DNA from: an uncultured Clostridia bacterium
Lineage (GTDB): Bacteria; Bacillota; Clostridia; Oscillospirales; Ruminococcaceae
Assembly: GCA_947632025.1 (NCBI GenBank)
Contig: CANRNN010000005.1
Span: 62,001-126,000, forward strand
Length of the DNA: 64,000 nt
Direction: 5' to 3'
Below the pieces are notes generated by a model that was not told the origin of the DNA, made no database searches, and was given only the letters and a program-made list of their open reading frames with translations. The position numbers were made by a program, and so were the translations under genes. How positions within the stretch are numbered: position 1 is the stretch's first letter; every line of letters begins with the position of its first letter. Shown one piece after another: positions 28,920-36,773 of this stretch.

Positions 28920-29669
28920 ATGAAGTTTAAGAAAACGATGCTGGCTTCGGGGATAATTGCGGCGGCGTTGGCGGTTTCTACGGCGGCTTACGCGGTCACA
29001 AATGAACAGGAAGCGGAACAGCGTTGGGCTGAACGCGACGCAAAGATAAGCGCTCGTCTGCTTGACGAAGAAGCCGAGAGAGCCGATAACGGTCTGACCG
29101 CGTTTGAGGAAGCGATCCTGCGCGGGGAATCGCCTTATGATTTCCGCAACGCCGATTACGACAAACAGACAGCAAGCGGGGAGATCATTCGTTTTGACAA
29201 CACACCAAAATTCGCCGACTCTGCCAGCGGCTGCGAGATCACGCCGGTTCACGGTATGGAAGGCGGCGGCTATTACCTTTGGACGGGGAACTTCAGAGTG
29301 CCGAGTGTGTCTGAATTTGTTAAAACATACAGTGCGAATTATTTTGACTGCACTTGCAGCGAAAAGTCTGCCGGAATGACCGCGACGGGCGGTTTTGCAG
29401 GTAATTACAAGACGATGTCTGTCCGTCTGACTTTCCTTAAAGACGGAAAAACGAATTATGTAAGCGATCGCGCGGACTGGACCCAAGGCACTGTTGCTTT
29501 GAACGATTTGTCCTGTGGTGAAGGCGAGCTTGTGGCGGCGACGTATTATTTCTGTTTACACGCAGGCACGGGTCAAAACGCGCCTTTGTACGAGGTCGTA
29601 TCCGTGAATGTTGTTGACGACGATTTCGCTGAAACAGCGCTGTATAAAGAGAGCATAAGCGCCAAGTAA
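28920..29669 (+). CDS. Exported protein of unknown function
   Basis: 249 residues. A Sec signal peptide is evident: Lys-rich start, hydrophobic 8-20, 'TAAYA' cleavage near residue 25. Then comes a charged helical segment (28-70) and a Ser/Thr/Gly-rich, probably beta-rich domain with three Cys in the middle (two as CTC near 143-145). No catalytic motif or family is recognised. TTAAGGGGG precedes the ATG. It has its own strong promoter and lies between eno and infC, an unusual place. Codon use looks somewhat less GCG-rich than the neighbours. Confidence 0.75.
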   Translation: MKFKKTMLASGIIAAALAVSTAAYAVTNEQEAEQRWAERDAKISARLLDEEAERADNGLTAFEEAILRGESPYDFRNADYDKQTASGEIIRFDNTPKFADSASGCEITPVHGMEGGGYYLWTGNFRVPSVSEFVKTYSANYFDCTCSEKSAGMTATGGFAGNYKTMSVRLTFLKDGKTNYVSDRADWTQGTVALNDLSCGEGELVAATYYFCLHAGTGQNAPLYEVVSVNVVDDDFAETALYKESISAK

Positions 29670-29712
29670 AGCTGCGGGCGGCGGAATTTTTGAAAAAAAT
29701 TTCAAAAACCAC

Positions 29713-29741
29713 TTGACAAACTCTCTCCGATGGTGTATAAT
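29713..29741 (+). promoter_or_regulatory. infC-rpmI-rplT promoter
   Basis: TTGACA 29713-29718, 17-bp spacer, TATAAT 29736-29741. Near-duplicate of the promoter at 28840-28868. Confidence 0.88.
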
Positions 29742-29744
29742 ATT

Positions 29745-30040
29745 ACAGTAAAGCAGAGTTTCACACTCTCACCCGCCGACGAGGGCGGTCAATTCCGAGC
29801 GGTGCTTGTCTTTGAACAGAGGGGCGGTGCTTGTTTCCTAAAGGGGCGGTACTTGTTCCTTAAAAAGGGCAGGGCGCTTGTTTCCTAAAGGAACGGCGCG
29901 GGCGTTTCGGGATTGATCTTGTCACGGTCTGTCAGGCGCGGTAGTTTAATATGTTATTTCTTTCGGAAGAATAATTATATTAAGCGTGAGTAGTGTGCTC
30001 ACGCTTATTTTATTTCTTAAAGCTGTAAGTGAAAGAAAGG
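29745..30040 (+). promoter_or_regulatory. Long leader of infC with tandem repeats and attenuator
   Basis: About 300 nt of leader with no gene. Four imperfect repeats with core GCGGTGCTTGT start at 29799, 29824, 29846 and about 29872, each followed by a CCTAAAGG-like tail. The leader ends in a strong terminator (29981) before the infC ribosome-binding site. In Firmicutes the infC-rpmI-rplT leader is bound by L20 and attenuates transcription. I infer the same role here; I could not confirm the L20 fold. Confidence 0.6.
29981..30018 (+). terminator. Attenuator terminator in the infC leader
   Basis: Ten-base-pair perfect stem TAAGCGTGAG / CTCACGCTTA with a seven-base loop, then TTTTATTTCTT. It lies 35 nt before infC and within its transcription unit, as expected of an attenuator. 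Confidence 0.8.
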
Positions 30041-30052
30041 CGGTGCTTTAAA

Positions 30053-30568
30053 ATCGGCACGAAAGAACAGCTCATCAATGAGGAGATACGGGAAAAGGAA
30101 GTAAGAGTTATCGGGAGCGACGGTTCGCAGCTGGGCATTATGTCCTCCGAGGACGCTCTGAAAAAGGCAATAGAAGCCGACCTCGACCTTGTTATGATCT
30201 CCCCGACCGCGACTCCGCCCGTATGCCGCATAATGGATTACGGAAAATACCGTTTCGAGCAGACGAAGCGCGAAAAAGAAGCCAGAAAGAACCAGAAAGT
30301 CGTTGATATCAAGGAGGTAAAAATGTCCCTTAATATCGACACCAACGATTTTAACATCAAGGTAAAGAACGCGGTGAAGTTTCTTCAAAACGGCGATAAG
30401 GTCAAGGTCACTGTGCGCTTCCGCAGAATGAGGGAGCTTACGCACGCAAATCTCGGCGAGGAATTGATGAAGAGGTTCTGTGACGCGGTTTCGGAGTACG
30501 GCACAGCCGATAAGCCCTCAAAGCTTGAGGGGAGAAATTACGCCGTTGTACTTTCCCCGAAAAAGTAA
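30053..30568 (+). CDS. infC: Translation initiation factor IF-3 (ATC start)
   Basis: 171 residues. IF-3 binds the 30S subunit and checks the start codon. 'LINEEIREKEVRVIGSDGSQLG' region at the N-terminus and the signature 'DLVMISPTATPPVCRIMDYGKYRF' region in the linker. I place the start at ATC 30053: AAAGGCGG ends nine bases upstream, and the protein then aligns end to end with Bacillus IF-3, which begins M-I-S-K-D. The in-frame GTG at 30029 has no Shine-Dalgarno. A rare start codon lets IF-3 repress its own translation. Confidence 0.92.
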   Translation: MGTKEQLINEEIREKEVRVIGSDGSQLGIMSSEDALKKAIEADLDLVMISPTATPPVCRIMDYGKYRFEQTKREKEARKNQKVVDIKEVKMSLNIDTNDFNIKVKNAVKFLQNGDKVKVTVRFRRMRELTHANLGEELMKRFCDAVSEYGTADKPSKLEGRNYAVVLSPKK

Positions 30569-30650
30569 GTTACGGAAGCCGGAAACAAAATAAAGCGCGA
30601 AGATCATCGCTTTAAAAGTTTTGCATATTATCATTGAGGAGGAATATCAA

Positions 30651-30848
30651 ATGCCTAAGATCAAGACACACAGCGGCGCTAAAAAGCGCTTCAAGCTGAC
30701 GGGAACCGGTAAGGTAAAAATGCAGCACTGCGGTAAGCGTCACATACTTACCAAGAAGTCTACAAAGCGTAAAAGAGGTCTGCGCCAGGGCGCTTATGCC
30801 GACACGACAAATGTGGCTCAGGTAAAGAGCCTTATTCCTTACAAATAA
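30651..30848 (+). CDS. rpmI: 50S ribosomal protein L35
   Basis: 65 residues, highly basic, with the L35 signature '[20 protein letters not shown]' at the N-terminus and '[15 protein letters not shown]' in the middle. GAGGAGGAA lies before ATG 30651; the frame upstream of it is not conserved. Middle gene of infC-rpmI-rplT. Confidence 0.97.
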   Translation: MPKIKTHSGAKKRFKLTGTGKVKMQHCGKRHILTKKSTKRKRGLRQGAYADTTNVAQVKSLIPYK

Positions 30849-30888
30849 TCGAAAACACAGAATACACGAACAATAGGAGGAAAGCGAA

Positions 30889-31242
30889 ATGGCTAGAATA
30901 AAGGGCGCACTTGCTACACGCAAGAGAAGAAACAAGACCCTTAAGCTCGCGAAGGGCTACTGGGGAGGCAAGAGCAGACTGTTCAAGACCGCCAAGGAAG
31001 CGGTAATGAAGTCGGGACAGTACGCTTATATAGGCAGAAAGCACAAAAAAAGAGATTTCAGAAAGCTTTGGATAACCAGAATTTCGGCTGCCTGCAAGGC
31101 AAACGGTATGAATTATTCCACATTTATGAACGGTCTTAAAAAAGCAAACGTAACACTTAACAGAAAAATGCTCTCCGAGATCGCGATAAACGACGCGGCA
31201 GGCTTCACCGCTCTTACCGAAAAGGCAAAGGCGGCACTTTGA
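30889..31242 (+). CDS. rplT: 50S ribosomal protein L20
   Basis: 117 residues. Early-assembly protein of the large subunit and likely autoregulator of this operon. '[26 protein letters not shown]' region and '[20 protein letters not shown]' are diagnostic. AGGAGG is eight bases before the ATG. A terminator follows. Confidence 0.98.
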   Translation: MARIKGALATRKRRNKTLKLAKGYWGGKSRLFKTAKEAVMKSGQYAYIGRKHKKRDFRKLWITRISAACKANGMNYSTFMNGLKKANVTLNRKMLSEIAINDAAGFTALTEKAKAAL

Positions 31243-31250
31243 TCGAATTT

Positions 31251-31284
31251 TCTCACGCCTTGTTATGCGGGGCGTGAGATTTTC
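31251..31284 (+). terminator. Terminator of infC-rpmI-rplT
   Basis: TCTCACGCC / GGCGTGAGA nine-pair stem with an 11-base loop and a short TTTT tail. Confidence 0.75.
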
Positions 31285-31300
31285 GCTATTGTAGGGGTTT

Positions 31301-31350
31301 GTTTACAAAGCCGTTTTGCGCGGATTTTCGACGTTTGCGGCTTTGTAAGC
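31301..31350. repeat. Inverted repeat upstream of the rRNA methyltransferase gene
   Basis: TTACAAAGCCG (31303-31313) and CGGCTTTGTAA (31338-31348) are perfectly complementary. Two more outer pairs (one G-T) extend it. The loop is 24 bases. It lies 33 bp before the TTG start. Confidence 0.75.
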
Positions 31351-31382
31351 AAGCTCTCTTTTCGGGGTTCGGGGGTGTTTTT

Positions 31383-32162
31383 TTGGAGATTATTTCCTCG
31401 CGCAAAAATTACAATGTCCGCGTTATGCGGGAGCTTCTGAAAAGCGCGGAATACCGCCGCTGTCAGGATATGTTTGCCGTCGAGGGCGACCATTTGTGCA
31501 GGGAGCTTGCGGATTGCGGCGATTGTCCGGCGATAGAGTATTTTCTGTACACCGAAAAGGCGGCTGAAAAATATCCCGAAACCGTAAGGTCGGCGCAGAC
31601 AAAGGCAAATTTTTCCGCGGTAATAACGGAAGAACTTTCCGAATATATTTCCGATACGAAAACTCCGCAGGGATTGTTTGCGGCGGCGGAGCGTTTCGGA
31701 CGGGATATCCCCGAAAACGCGCGGCGGCTCGTTGTGCTTGACGGCGTGAGCGACCCCGGAAACGTCGGCACGATAATCCGCACCGCCGAGGCGCTTGGTA
31801 TCGACGGGGTGATTTTTGTAAACGCGTGCGCCGACAGATTCTCCCCGAAAACCTTAAGAGCGTCTATGGGGAGCGTGTTCAGAATGTCGTCCGTTTGTCC
31901 CAGAGCCGAAACGTTGGGAGAATGGCTGCACGGGCTCGGATTTGAAATCTACGCCGCAATGCTCGATAAAAACGCAGTGCGTCTTGGAGAAGCCGCGTTT
32001 CCCGAAAAAACAGCCGTGGTCATCGGAAACGAGGGAGCGGGCGTGTCGCGCGAAGTCGCGGGAATATGCGACAGGAAGCTCTATATCCCCATAAGCGGCG
32101 CGGAGAGCCTTAACGCGGCAATAGCGGCGGCGATCATTATGTGGGAAACAGCAAAGAGTTAG
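31383..32162 (+). CDS. SpoU/TrmH-family RNA 2'-O-ribose methyltransferase
   Basis: 259 residues. N-terminal substrate-binding domain (about 1-95), then the knotted SPOUT domain with the three TrmH motifs: 'LDGVSDPGNVGTIIRTAEALG', 'VIGNEGAGVS' and 'IPISGAESLNAAIAAAI'. It would methylate rRNA or tRNA ribose; RlmB-like activity is likely but the target is not provable. The TTG start at 31383 lies behind GGGGGTG; the longer frame upstream runs through the inverted repeat and lacks similarity. The gene is flanked by two inverted repeats. Confidence 0.88.
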   Translation: MEIISSRKNYNVRVMRELLKSAEYRRCQDMFAVEGDHLCRELADCGDCPAIEYFLYTEKAAEKYPETVRSAQTKANFSAVITEELSEYISDTKTPQGLFAAAERFGRDIPENARRLVVLDGVSDPGNVGTIIRTAEALGIDGVIFVNACADRFSPKTLRASMGSVFRMSSVCPRAETLGEWLHGLGFEIYAAMLDKNAVRLGEAAFPEKTAVVIGNEGAGVSREVAGICDRKLYIPISGAESLNAAIAAAIIMWETAKS

Positions 32163-32163
32163 C

Positions 32164-32253
32164 AGTTAGTTATGCCGTTCAGGTAAAAACACGGTTTGCA
32201 CGGTTTGTGCAGTTGTACAGTTTGAACGGTTTGAATGAGCGGCATAACTAACT
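32164..32253. repeat. Long inverted repeat between the rRNA methyltransferase gene and topA
   Basis: AGTTAGTTATGCCG (32164-32177) and CGGCATAACTAACT (32240-32253) are perfectly complementary over 14 bp. The 62-nt loop contains three ACGGTTTG copies. It starts one base after the upstream stop codon. Confidence 0.85.
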
Positions 32254-32284
32254 CCTAAATTTAATCGCAAAGGAGATATTTACT

Positions 32285-34408
32285 TTGTCAAAGTTGGTTA
32301 TTCTGGAGTCGCCGTCAAAGGCAAAGACGGTGAAAAAATACCTCGGCGCAGGCTACGATGTAGTAGCGTCAACGGGGCATATAATAGATCTGCCGAAGTC
32401 AAAGCTCGGCGTCGATATTGACAATAATTTTGAACCTCAGTACGTCAATATGAAAGATAAGTCCGACATCATCAAGGAACTTAAAAAACGCGCGAAAAAC
32501 AGCGACGTTATCTACCTCGCGACCGACCCCGACCGCGAGGGCGAAGCAATAGCGTGGCATTTGTCACATCTGCTGAATATCGACGAGAAAGCCAAAGTCC
32601 GCGTGACGTTCAACGAAATAACCAAAACAGGCGTGCAGTACGGTATGAACCACCCGCGCACCATAGACACCGATATCGTGAACGCACAGCAGACGCGCAG
32701 GATACTCGACAGAATAGTGGGGTATAAGCTCTCGCCGTTCTTGTGGAAAAAAGTCCGCAGGGGTCTTTCGGCAGGAAGAGTGCAGTCCGTCGCAGTGAGG
32801 ATAATAGTCGACCGCGAGGAGGAAATAAAGGCTTTCAAAACAACGGAATACTGGAGCGTCGACGCGCGGCTCTTCACGAATTCCTCAAAGAAAGTCTTTT
32901 CGGCAAAGCTCTCGGAAATAGACGGACAGAAAGCACAGCTGGACAATAAGGAACAGACCGACGCAGTGCTGGCAAATATAAAGGACGCGGACTTTATCGT
33001 TTCAAACCTTAAAAAAAGTCAGCGCAAAAAACAGCCCGCTCCGCCGTTCACGACCTCTACGCTCCAGCAGGAAGCGTCGCGTAAGCTGTCGTTTCAGGCA
33101 AGACGCACCATGAAAACCGCACAGGAGCTTTACGAGGGCGTGGATATAGAGGATATGGGCGCAGTCGGACTTATAACTTATATGAGAACCGACAGCCTGC
33201 GCATTTCCGATGAAGCAAAACTAGCCGCAGCCGAAATGATAAAGAACGTCTACGGCAAGGAATATCTTCCGGAAAAACCGCGCACCTACCGTTCAAAAAG
33301 CAACGCTCAGGACGCGCACGAAGCTATACGCCCGACAAATGTCGAGCTTACGCCCGCAAAGGTGAAAAAGTCGCTTTCGACCGACCAGTTCAAACTGTAT
33401 AAGCTTATATGGGAGCGTTTTATGGCAAGCCAGATGGCAAACGCCGTACTGGATACCGTCGCGGCAGAAATAACGGCAAATAATTGCCTGTTCAGGGCAA
33501 ACGGCTATTCGGTGAAGTTCGACGGATTCACAAAGCTTTACGAGGAGGAAAAGGACAGCGACGAGCAGGGCGGCGCACTTCCGAAACTCGAAAACGGCGA
33601 GAAGCTGAACGTCGCGGAGCTTACCGGAAATCAGCACTTCACACAGCCTCCCGCAAGATATAACGAAGCGTCGCTTATCAAGGCTCTTGAGGAGAACGGC
33701 ATAGGCAGACCGTCCACCTACGCGCCGACTATCTCCACGATACTCGACAGGCATTATGTCGAGCGCGAAACGGGAAATCAGCTTCGCCCGACGCCGCTTG
33801 GAGAGGTCATAACCGAGCTGCTGAAGGATAAATTCCATAATATCGTCGACGTGAAATTCACCGCTAAGGTCGAAAACAGCCTTGACGATATCGAAAAGGG
33901 CGAAAAGGACTGGGTTGAAACTCTCAGGAAATTCTATAACGATTTTGAAAAATCCCTCGACAAAGCCGAGCAGGATATGGAGGGCAAGCACGTTAAAATT
34001 CCCGACGAGCCGACCGATATAAAGTGCGAGGTCTGCGGGAAAAATATGGTCATAAAAATAGGTCCGTATGGGAAGTTTCTGGGCTGTTCGGGATTCCCTG
34101 AGTGCAAGTTCACGAAAAAAATAGTCACCGAAACCAAGGGAAACTGCCCGCGCTGCGGCAAGAAAATGCTGCTTAAAAAGTCTAAGAAAGGCAAGCCGTT
34201 CTACGGGTGCGAGAATTTCAAGGACTGCAACTTTATGACGTGGGACGTGCCGCTTGAGGAAAAATGCCCGCAGTGCGGCTCGACGCTTTTCAAGAAAACA
34301 GGAAAGCTCGGAAAGATATATTGCCTTAAGGACGGCTGCGGCTACGAGCGACCTCTCGATAACGCTAAGGACAGCGGTGAAAACAGAGGTGGCGGCAGTG
34401 AGGGTTAA
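32285..34408 (+). CDS. topA: DNA topoisomerase I
   Basis: Type IA topoisomerase that relaxes negative supercoils. 707 residues. TOPRIM domain with 'ESPSKAKTV' at the start and 'DPDREGEAIAWH' near 80, the active-site Tyr299 in 'GLITYMRTDS', and three C-terminal four-Cys zinc ribbons (about 580-690: CEVCGK..., CPRCGK..., CPQCGS...). The start is TTG 32285 behind AAAGGAG; starting later would remove the TOPRIM beta strand. trmFO starts inside its last codons. Confidence 0.97.
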   Translation: MSKLVILESPSKAKTVKKYLGAGYDVVASTGHIIDLPKSKLGVDIDNNFEPQYVNMKDKSDIIKELKKRAKNSDVIYLATDPDREGEAIAWHLSHLLNIDEKAKVRVTFNEITKTGVQYGMNHPRTIDTDIVNAQQTRRILDRIVGYKLSPFLWKKVRRGLSAGRVQSVAVRIIVDREEEIKAFKTTEYWSVDARLFTNSSKKVFSAKLSEIDGQKAQLDNKEQTDAVLANIKDADFIVSNLKKSQRKKQPAPPFTTSTLQQEASRKLSFQARRTMKTAQELYEGVDIEDMGAVGLITYMRTDSLRISDEAKLAAAEMIKNVYGKEYLPEKPRTYRSKSNAQDAHEAIRPTNVELTPAKVKKSLSTDQFKLYKLIWERFMASQMANAVLDTVAAEITANNCLFRANGYSVKFDGFTKLYEEEKDSDEQGGALPKLENGEKLNVAELTGNQHFTQPPARYNEASLIKALEENGIGRPSTYAPTISTILDRHYVERETGNQLRPTPLGEVITELLKDKFHNIVDVKFTAKVENSLDDIEKGEKDWVETLRKFYNDFEKSLDKAEQDMEGKHVKIPDEPTDIKCEVCGKNMVIKIGPYGKFLGCSGFPECKFTKKIVTETKGNCPRCGKKMLLKKSKKGKPFYGCENFKDCNFMTWDVPLEEKCPQCGSTLFKKTGKLGKIYCLKDGCGYERPLDNAKDSGENRGGGSEG

Positions 34409-35729
34409 GGTCATCGGCGCGGGGCTTGCGGGGTGCGAAGCGGCAATGCAGCTTGCGCGGCGCGGGTTTTCGGTGGAATTGTACGAAATGAAGCCGAAGA
34501 AATACTCCCCCGCGCACAAATACGAGGGCTTTGCGGAGCTGGTCTGCTCGAATTCGCTGAAGGCGTCGCGCGTGAGTTCTGCGTGCGGGCTGCTCAAAGC
34601 CGAGATGAAAATGCTCGGCTCGGTGATTTGTGAGGCAGCCGAAAAAACGTCTGTTCCCGCGGGCGGCGCGCTTGCGGTGGACAGGTACGCGTTCTCCGAC
34701 GAGGTGACAAGAATTATCCGCGAAGAGCCGAACATCACGGTGATAAGCGAAGAAGTGACGGAGTTCCCCGAAAAAAACGCGGTAATCTGCACGGGACCGC
34801 TGACTTCCGACGCGTTCGCCGGGAAAATAAGCGAGAAATTCGGCAGCAGTAACGGCAGGTTTATGAGCTTTTATGACGCGTCCGCGCCGATAGTCACTGC
34901 CGAGAGCATCGACCGTTCGATAGCGTTTTCACAGTCGCGCTACGACAAGGGCGGCGCGGATTACCTCAATTGCCCAATGACGCGGGAGGAGTACGAGCGC
35001 TTCTGGAACGAGCTTGTAAACGCCGAGCCCGCCGAGCTTCACAAGTTTGACAAAGACCCGAACGTCTATGAGGGGTGTATGCCTGTGGAGATCCTCGCAA
35101 AGCGCGGGATAGAAAGCGCGCGTTACGGTTGTATGAAGCCCGTTGGACTTTGCGACCCGCGCACGGGAAAGCGCCCTTATGCGGCAGTGCAGCTGCGCGC
35201 CGAAAACAAGGACGCGACAATGTACAACCTCGTCGGATTCCAGACGCATCTGAAATTCGGGGAACAAAAGCGCGTTTTCTCGATGATTCCGGGGCTTGAA
35301 AACGCCGAGTTCGTGAGATACGGCGTGATGCACCGAAACACATATATCTGTTCGAGAACGCTGCTGGATAAGAATTTTATGCTCAAAGGCTCGGACAACG
35401 TGTTCTTCGGCGGTCAGATAACGGGCGTGGAAGGCTACGTCGAGAGCGCGGCTTCGGGAATAGCGGCGGGACGTGCGCTTGCGGATATCCTGTCGGGCAG
35501 GGAGCCGATAAGATACCCGAACACCACGATGCTCGGCGCACTTGTCGATTACGTCTGCGATTGGACGGACGACGAGGATTGGTATGTGGATTTCGAGCCT
35601 ATGGGCGCGAATATGGGTCTTCTTCCGCCGCTTGACGCGGATCTGAATGTGAAGCTCGGTAAACAGGAAAAATATCAGGCTCTTGCCGAACGTTCGCTCG
35701 CGGACCTTGGCGCGTGCCTTGAAAGTTGA
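34398..35729 (+). CDS. trmFO: Folate/FAD-dependent tRNA m5U54 methyltransferase TrmFO
   Basis: 443 residues. Makes the T-loop ribothymidine using methylenetetrahydrofolate and FAD. FAD-binding 'VIGAGLAGCEAAMQLARRG' at the N-terminus, 'LVCSNSLKASR', 'CPMTREEYERF' and 'ETVGLCD'-like 'KPVGLCDPRTG', 'QITGVEGYVESAASG'. Starts at GTG 34398 (GAGGTGG upstream), overlapping topA by 11 nt. The topA-trmFO order is common in Firmicutes. Confidence 0.95.
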   Translation: MRVKVIGAGLAGCEAAMQLARRGFSVELYEMKPKKYSPAHKYEGFAELVCSNSLKASRVSSACGLLKAEMKMLGSVICEAAEKTSVPAGGALAVDRYAFSDEVTRIIREEPNITVISEEVTEFPEKNAVICTGPLTSDAFAGKISEKFGSSNGRFMSFYDASAPIVTAESIDRSIAFSQSRYDKGGADYLNCPMTREEYERFWNELVNAEPAELHKFDKDPNVYEGCMPVEILAKRGIESARYGCMKPVGLCDPRTGKRPYAAVQLRAENKDATMYNLVGFQTHLKFGEQKRVFSMIPGLENAEFVRYGVMHRNTYICSRTLLDKNFMLKGSDNVFFGGQITGVEGYVESAASGIAAGRALADILSGREPIRYPNTTMLGALVDYVCDWTDDEDWYVDFEPMGANMGLLPPLDADLNVKLGKQEKYQALAERSLADLGACLES

Positions 35730-35753
35730 CATAACGAACATAACGGAGAATTT

Positions 35754-36773
35754 ATGAAGATTGTAATTGACGGATTCGGCGGGGACAACGCTCCCGACGA
35801 AGTCCTTTTGGGTTCGGCTCTGGCGGTGGAGAAACTGGGAATAGAAGTACTGGTGACGGGAGATACCGACGTTTTAAGATCCCGTATGAAGGCTTTGAAT
35901 GTTCCCGAAAACGGAATAACGCTGATACCCGCCGAGGGCGTTATCACAACGGAGGATAATCCGCTTTCGGTCGCGAAGCAGAAAAGCGGCACTTCTATGG
36001 GAGTGGCGTTCCGCACGCTCGCCGACGGGAACGCCGACGCTGTTATCTCCGCGGGAAGCACGGCGGCTATCGTCGTCGGCGGGACTACGGTAGAAAAGCG
36101 GATAAAGGGCGTGAAAAAAGCCGCGCTCGTGCCGCTTATGCCGTGCAAGGGCGGAAAGCGCTACTGCGTGCTTGACGGGGGCGCGAATCTGTACTGCACC
36201 GCCGAAATGTTAAGGCAGTTCGCTATCATGGGAAGCTGCTTTATGGAAACGACAATGGGGATAAAAGAGCCCAAAGTGGGACTGCTGAATATCGGCACAG
36301 AGGACGAAAAGGGACGGGAGCTTGAACACGAGGCAAAGGCTCTGCTCGAAAAAACACCGATAAATTTCGTGGGGTATGTCGAGGCGCGGGAAGTGCCGCT
36401 TGGAGCGGTCGACGTGCTTATAACCGACGGATTTACGGGGAACGTGTTCCTGAAAGCCTGCGAGGGAATGGGTTCGCTTATGAAAGACGCGCTGAAATCA
36501 ATGTTCTTCGCGAATCTCAAAACGAAGATCGGAGCGCTGTGCGTCAAAAAGCAGCTCGGCGAATTCTCGGCGCAGATGGATTATAAAACAATAGGCGGTT
36601 CGCCGCTGCTGGGCACGGCAAAGCCCGTGTTCAAGGCTCACGGGGCAAGCGACGCAAAGGCGTTTTTCGGAGCGTTCAGACAGGCGAAGTCGTTCGTCGA
36701 GAACAACGCGATAGAAATGATGACCAAGGCTATATCCGCCCTGAGTACCGAGGAGGGGACAGATAATGCCTGA
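35754..36773 (+). CDS. plsX: Phosphate acyltransferase PlsX
   Basis: 339 residues. Converts acyl-ACP to acyl-phosphate for phospholipid synthesis. 'IVIDGFGGDNAPDEVL' N-terminus (MAMGGD is more usual), 'VISAGSTAAIVVGG', 'LDGGANLYCTAEML' and 'GFTGNVFLKACEG' blocks. It overlaps rnc by 8 nt. The acyl carrier protein gene that often lies between plsX and rnc is missing here. Confidence 0.95.
   Translation: MKIVIDGFGGDNAPDEVLLGSALAVEKLGIEVLVTGDTDVLRSRMKALNVPENGITLIPAEGVITTEDNPLSVAKQKSGTSMGVAFRTLADGNADAVISAGSTAAIVVGGTTVEKRIKGVKKAALVPLMPCKGGKRYCVLDGGANLYCTAEMLRQFAIMGSCFMETTMGIKEPKVGLLNIGTEDEKGRELEHEAKALLEKTPINFVGYVEAREVPLGAVDVLITDGFTGNVFLKACEGMGSLMKDALKSMFFANLKTKIGALCVKKQLGEFSAQMDYKTIGGSPLLGTAKPVFKAHGASDAKAFFGAFRQAKSFVENNAIEMMTKAISALSTEEGTDNA

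Noticed and set aside
30029-30052. GTG start of infC
   Set aside because: No Shine-Dalgarno; the added residues are not present in other IF-3 proteins.
33293-34792. 499-codon open frame antisense to topA and trmFO
   Set aside because: Covers two real genes on the other strand; composition is that of complementary codons, no start signal.
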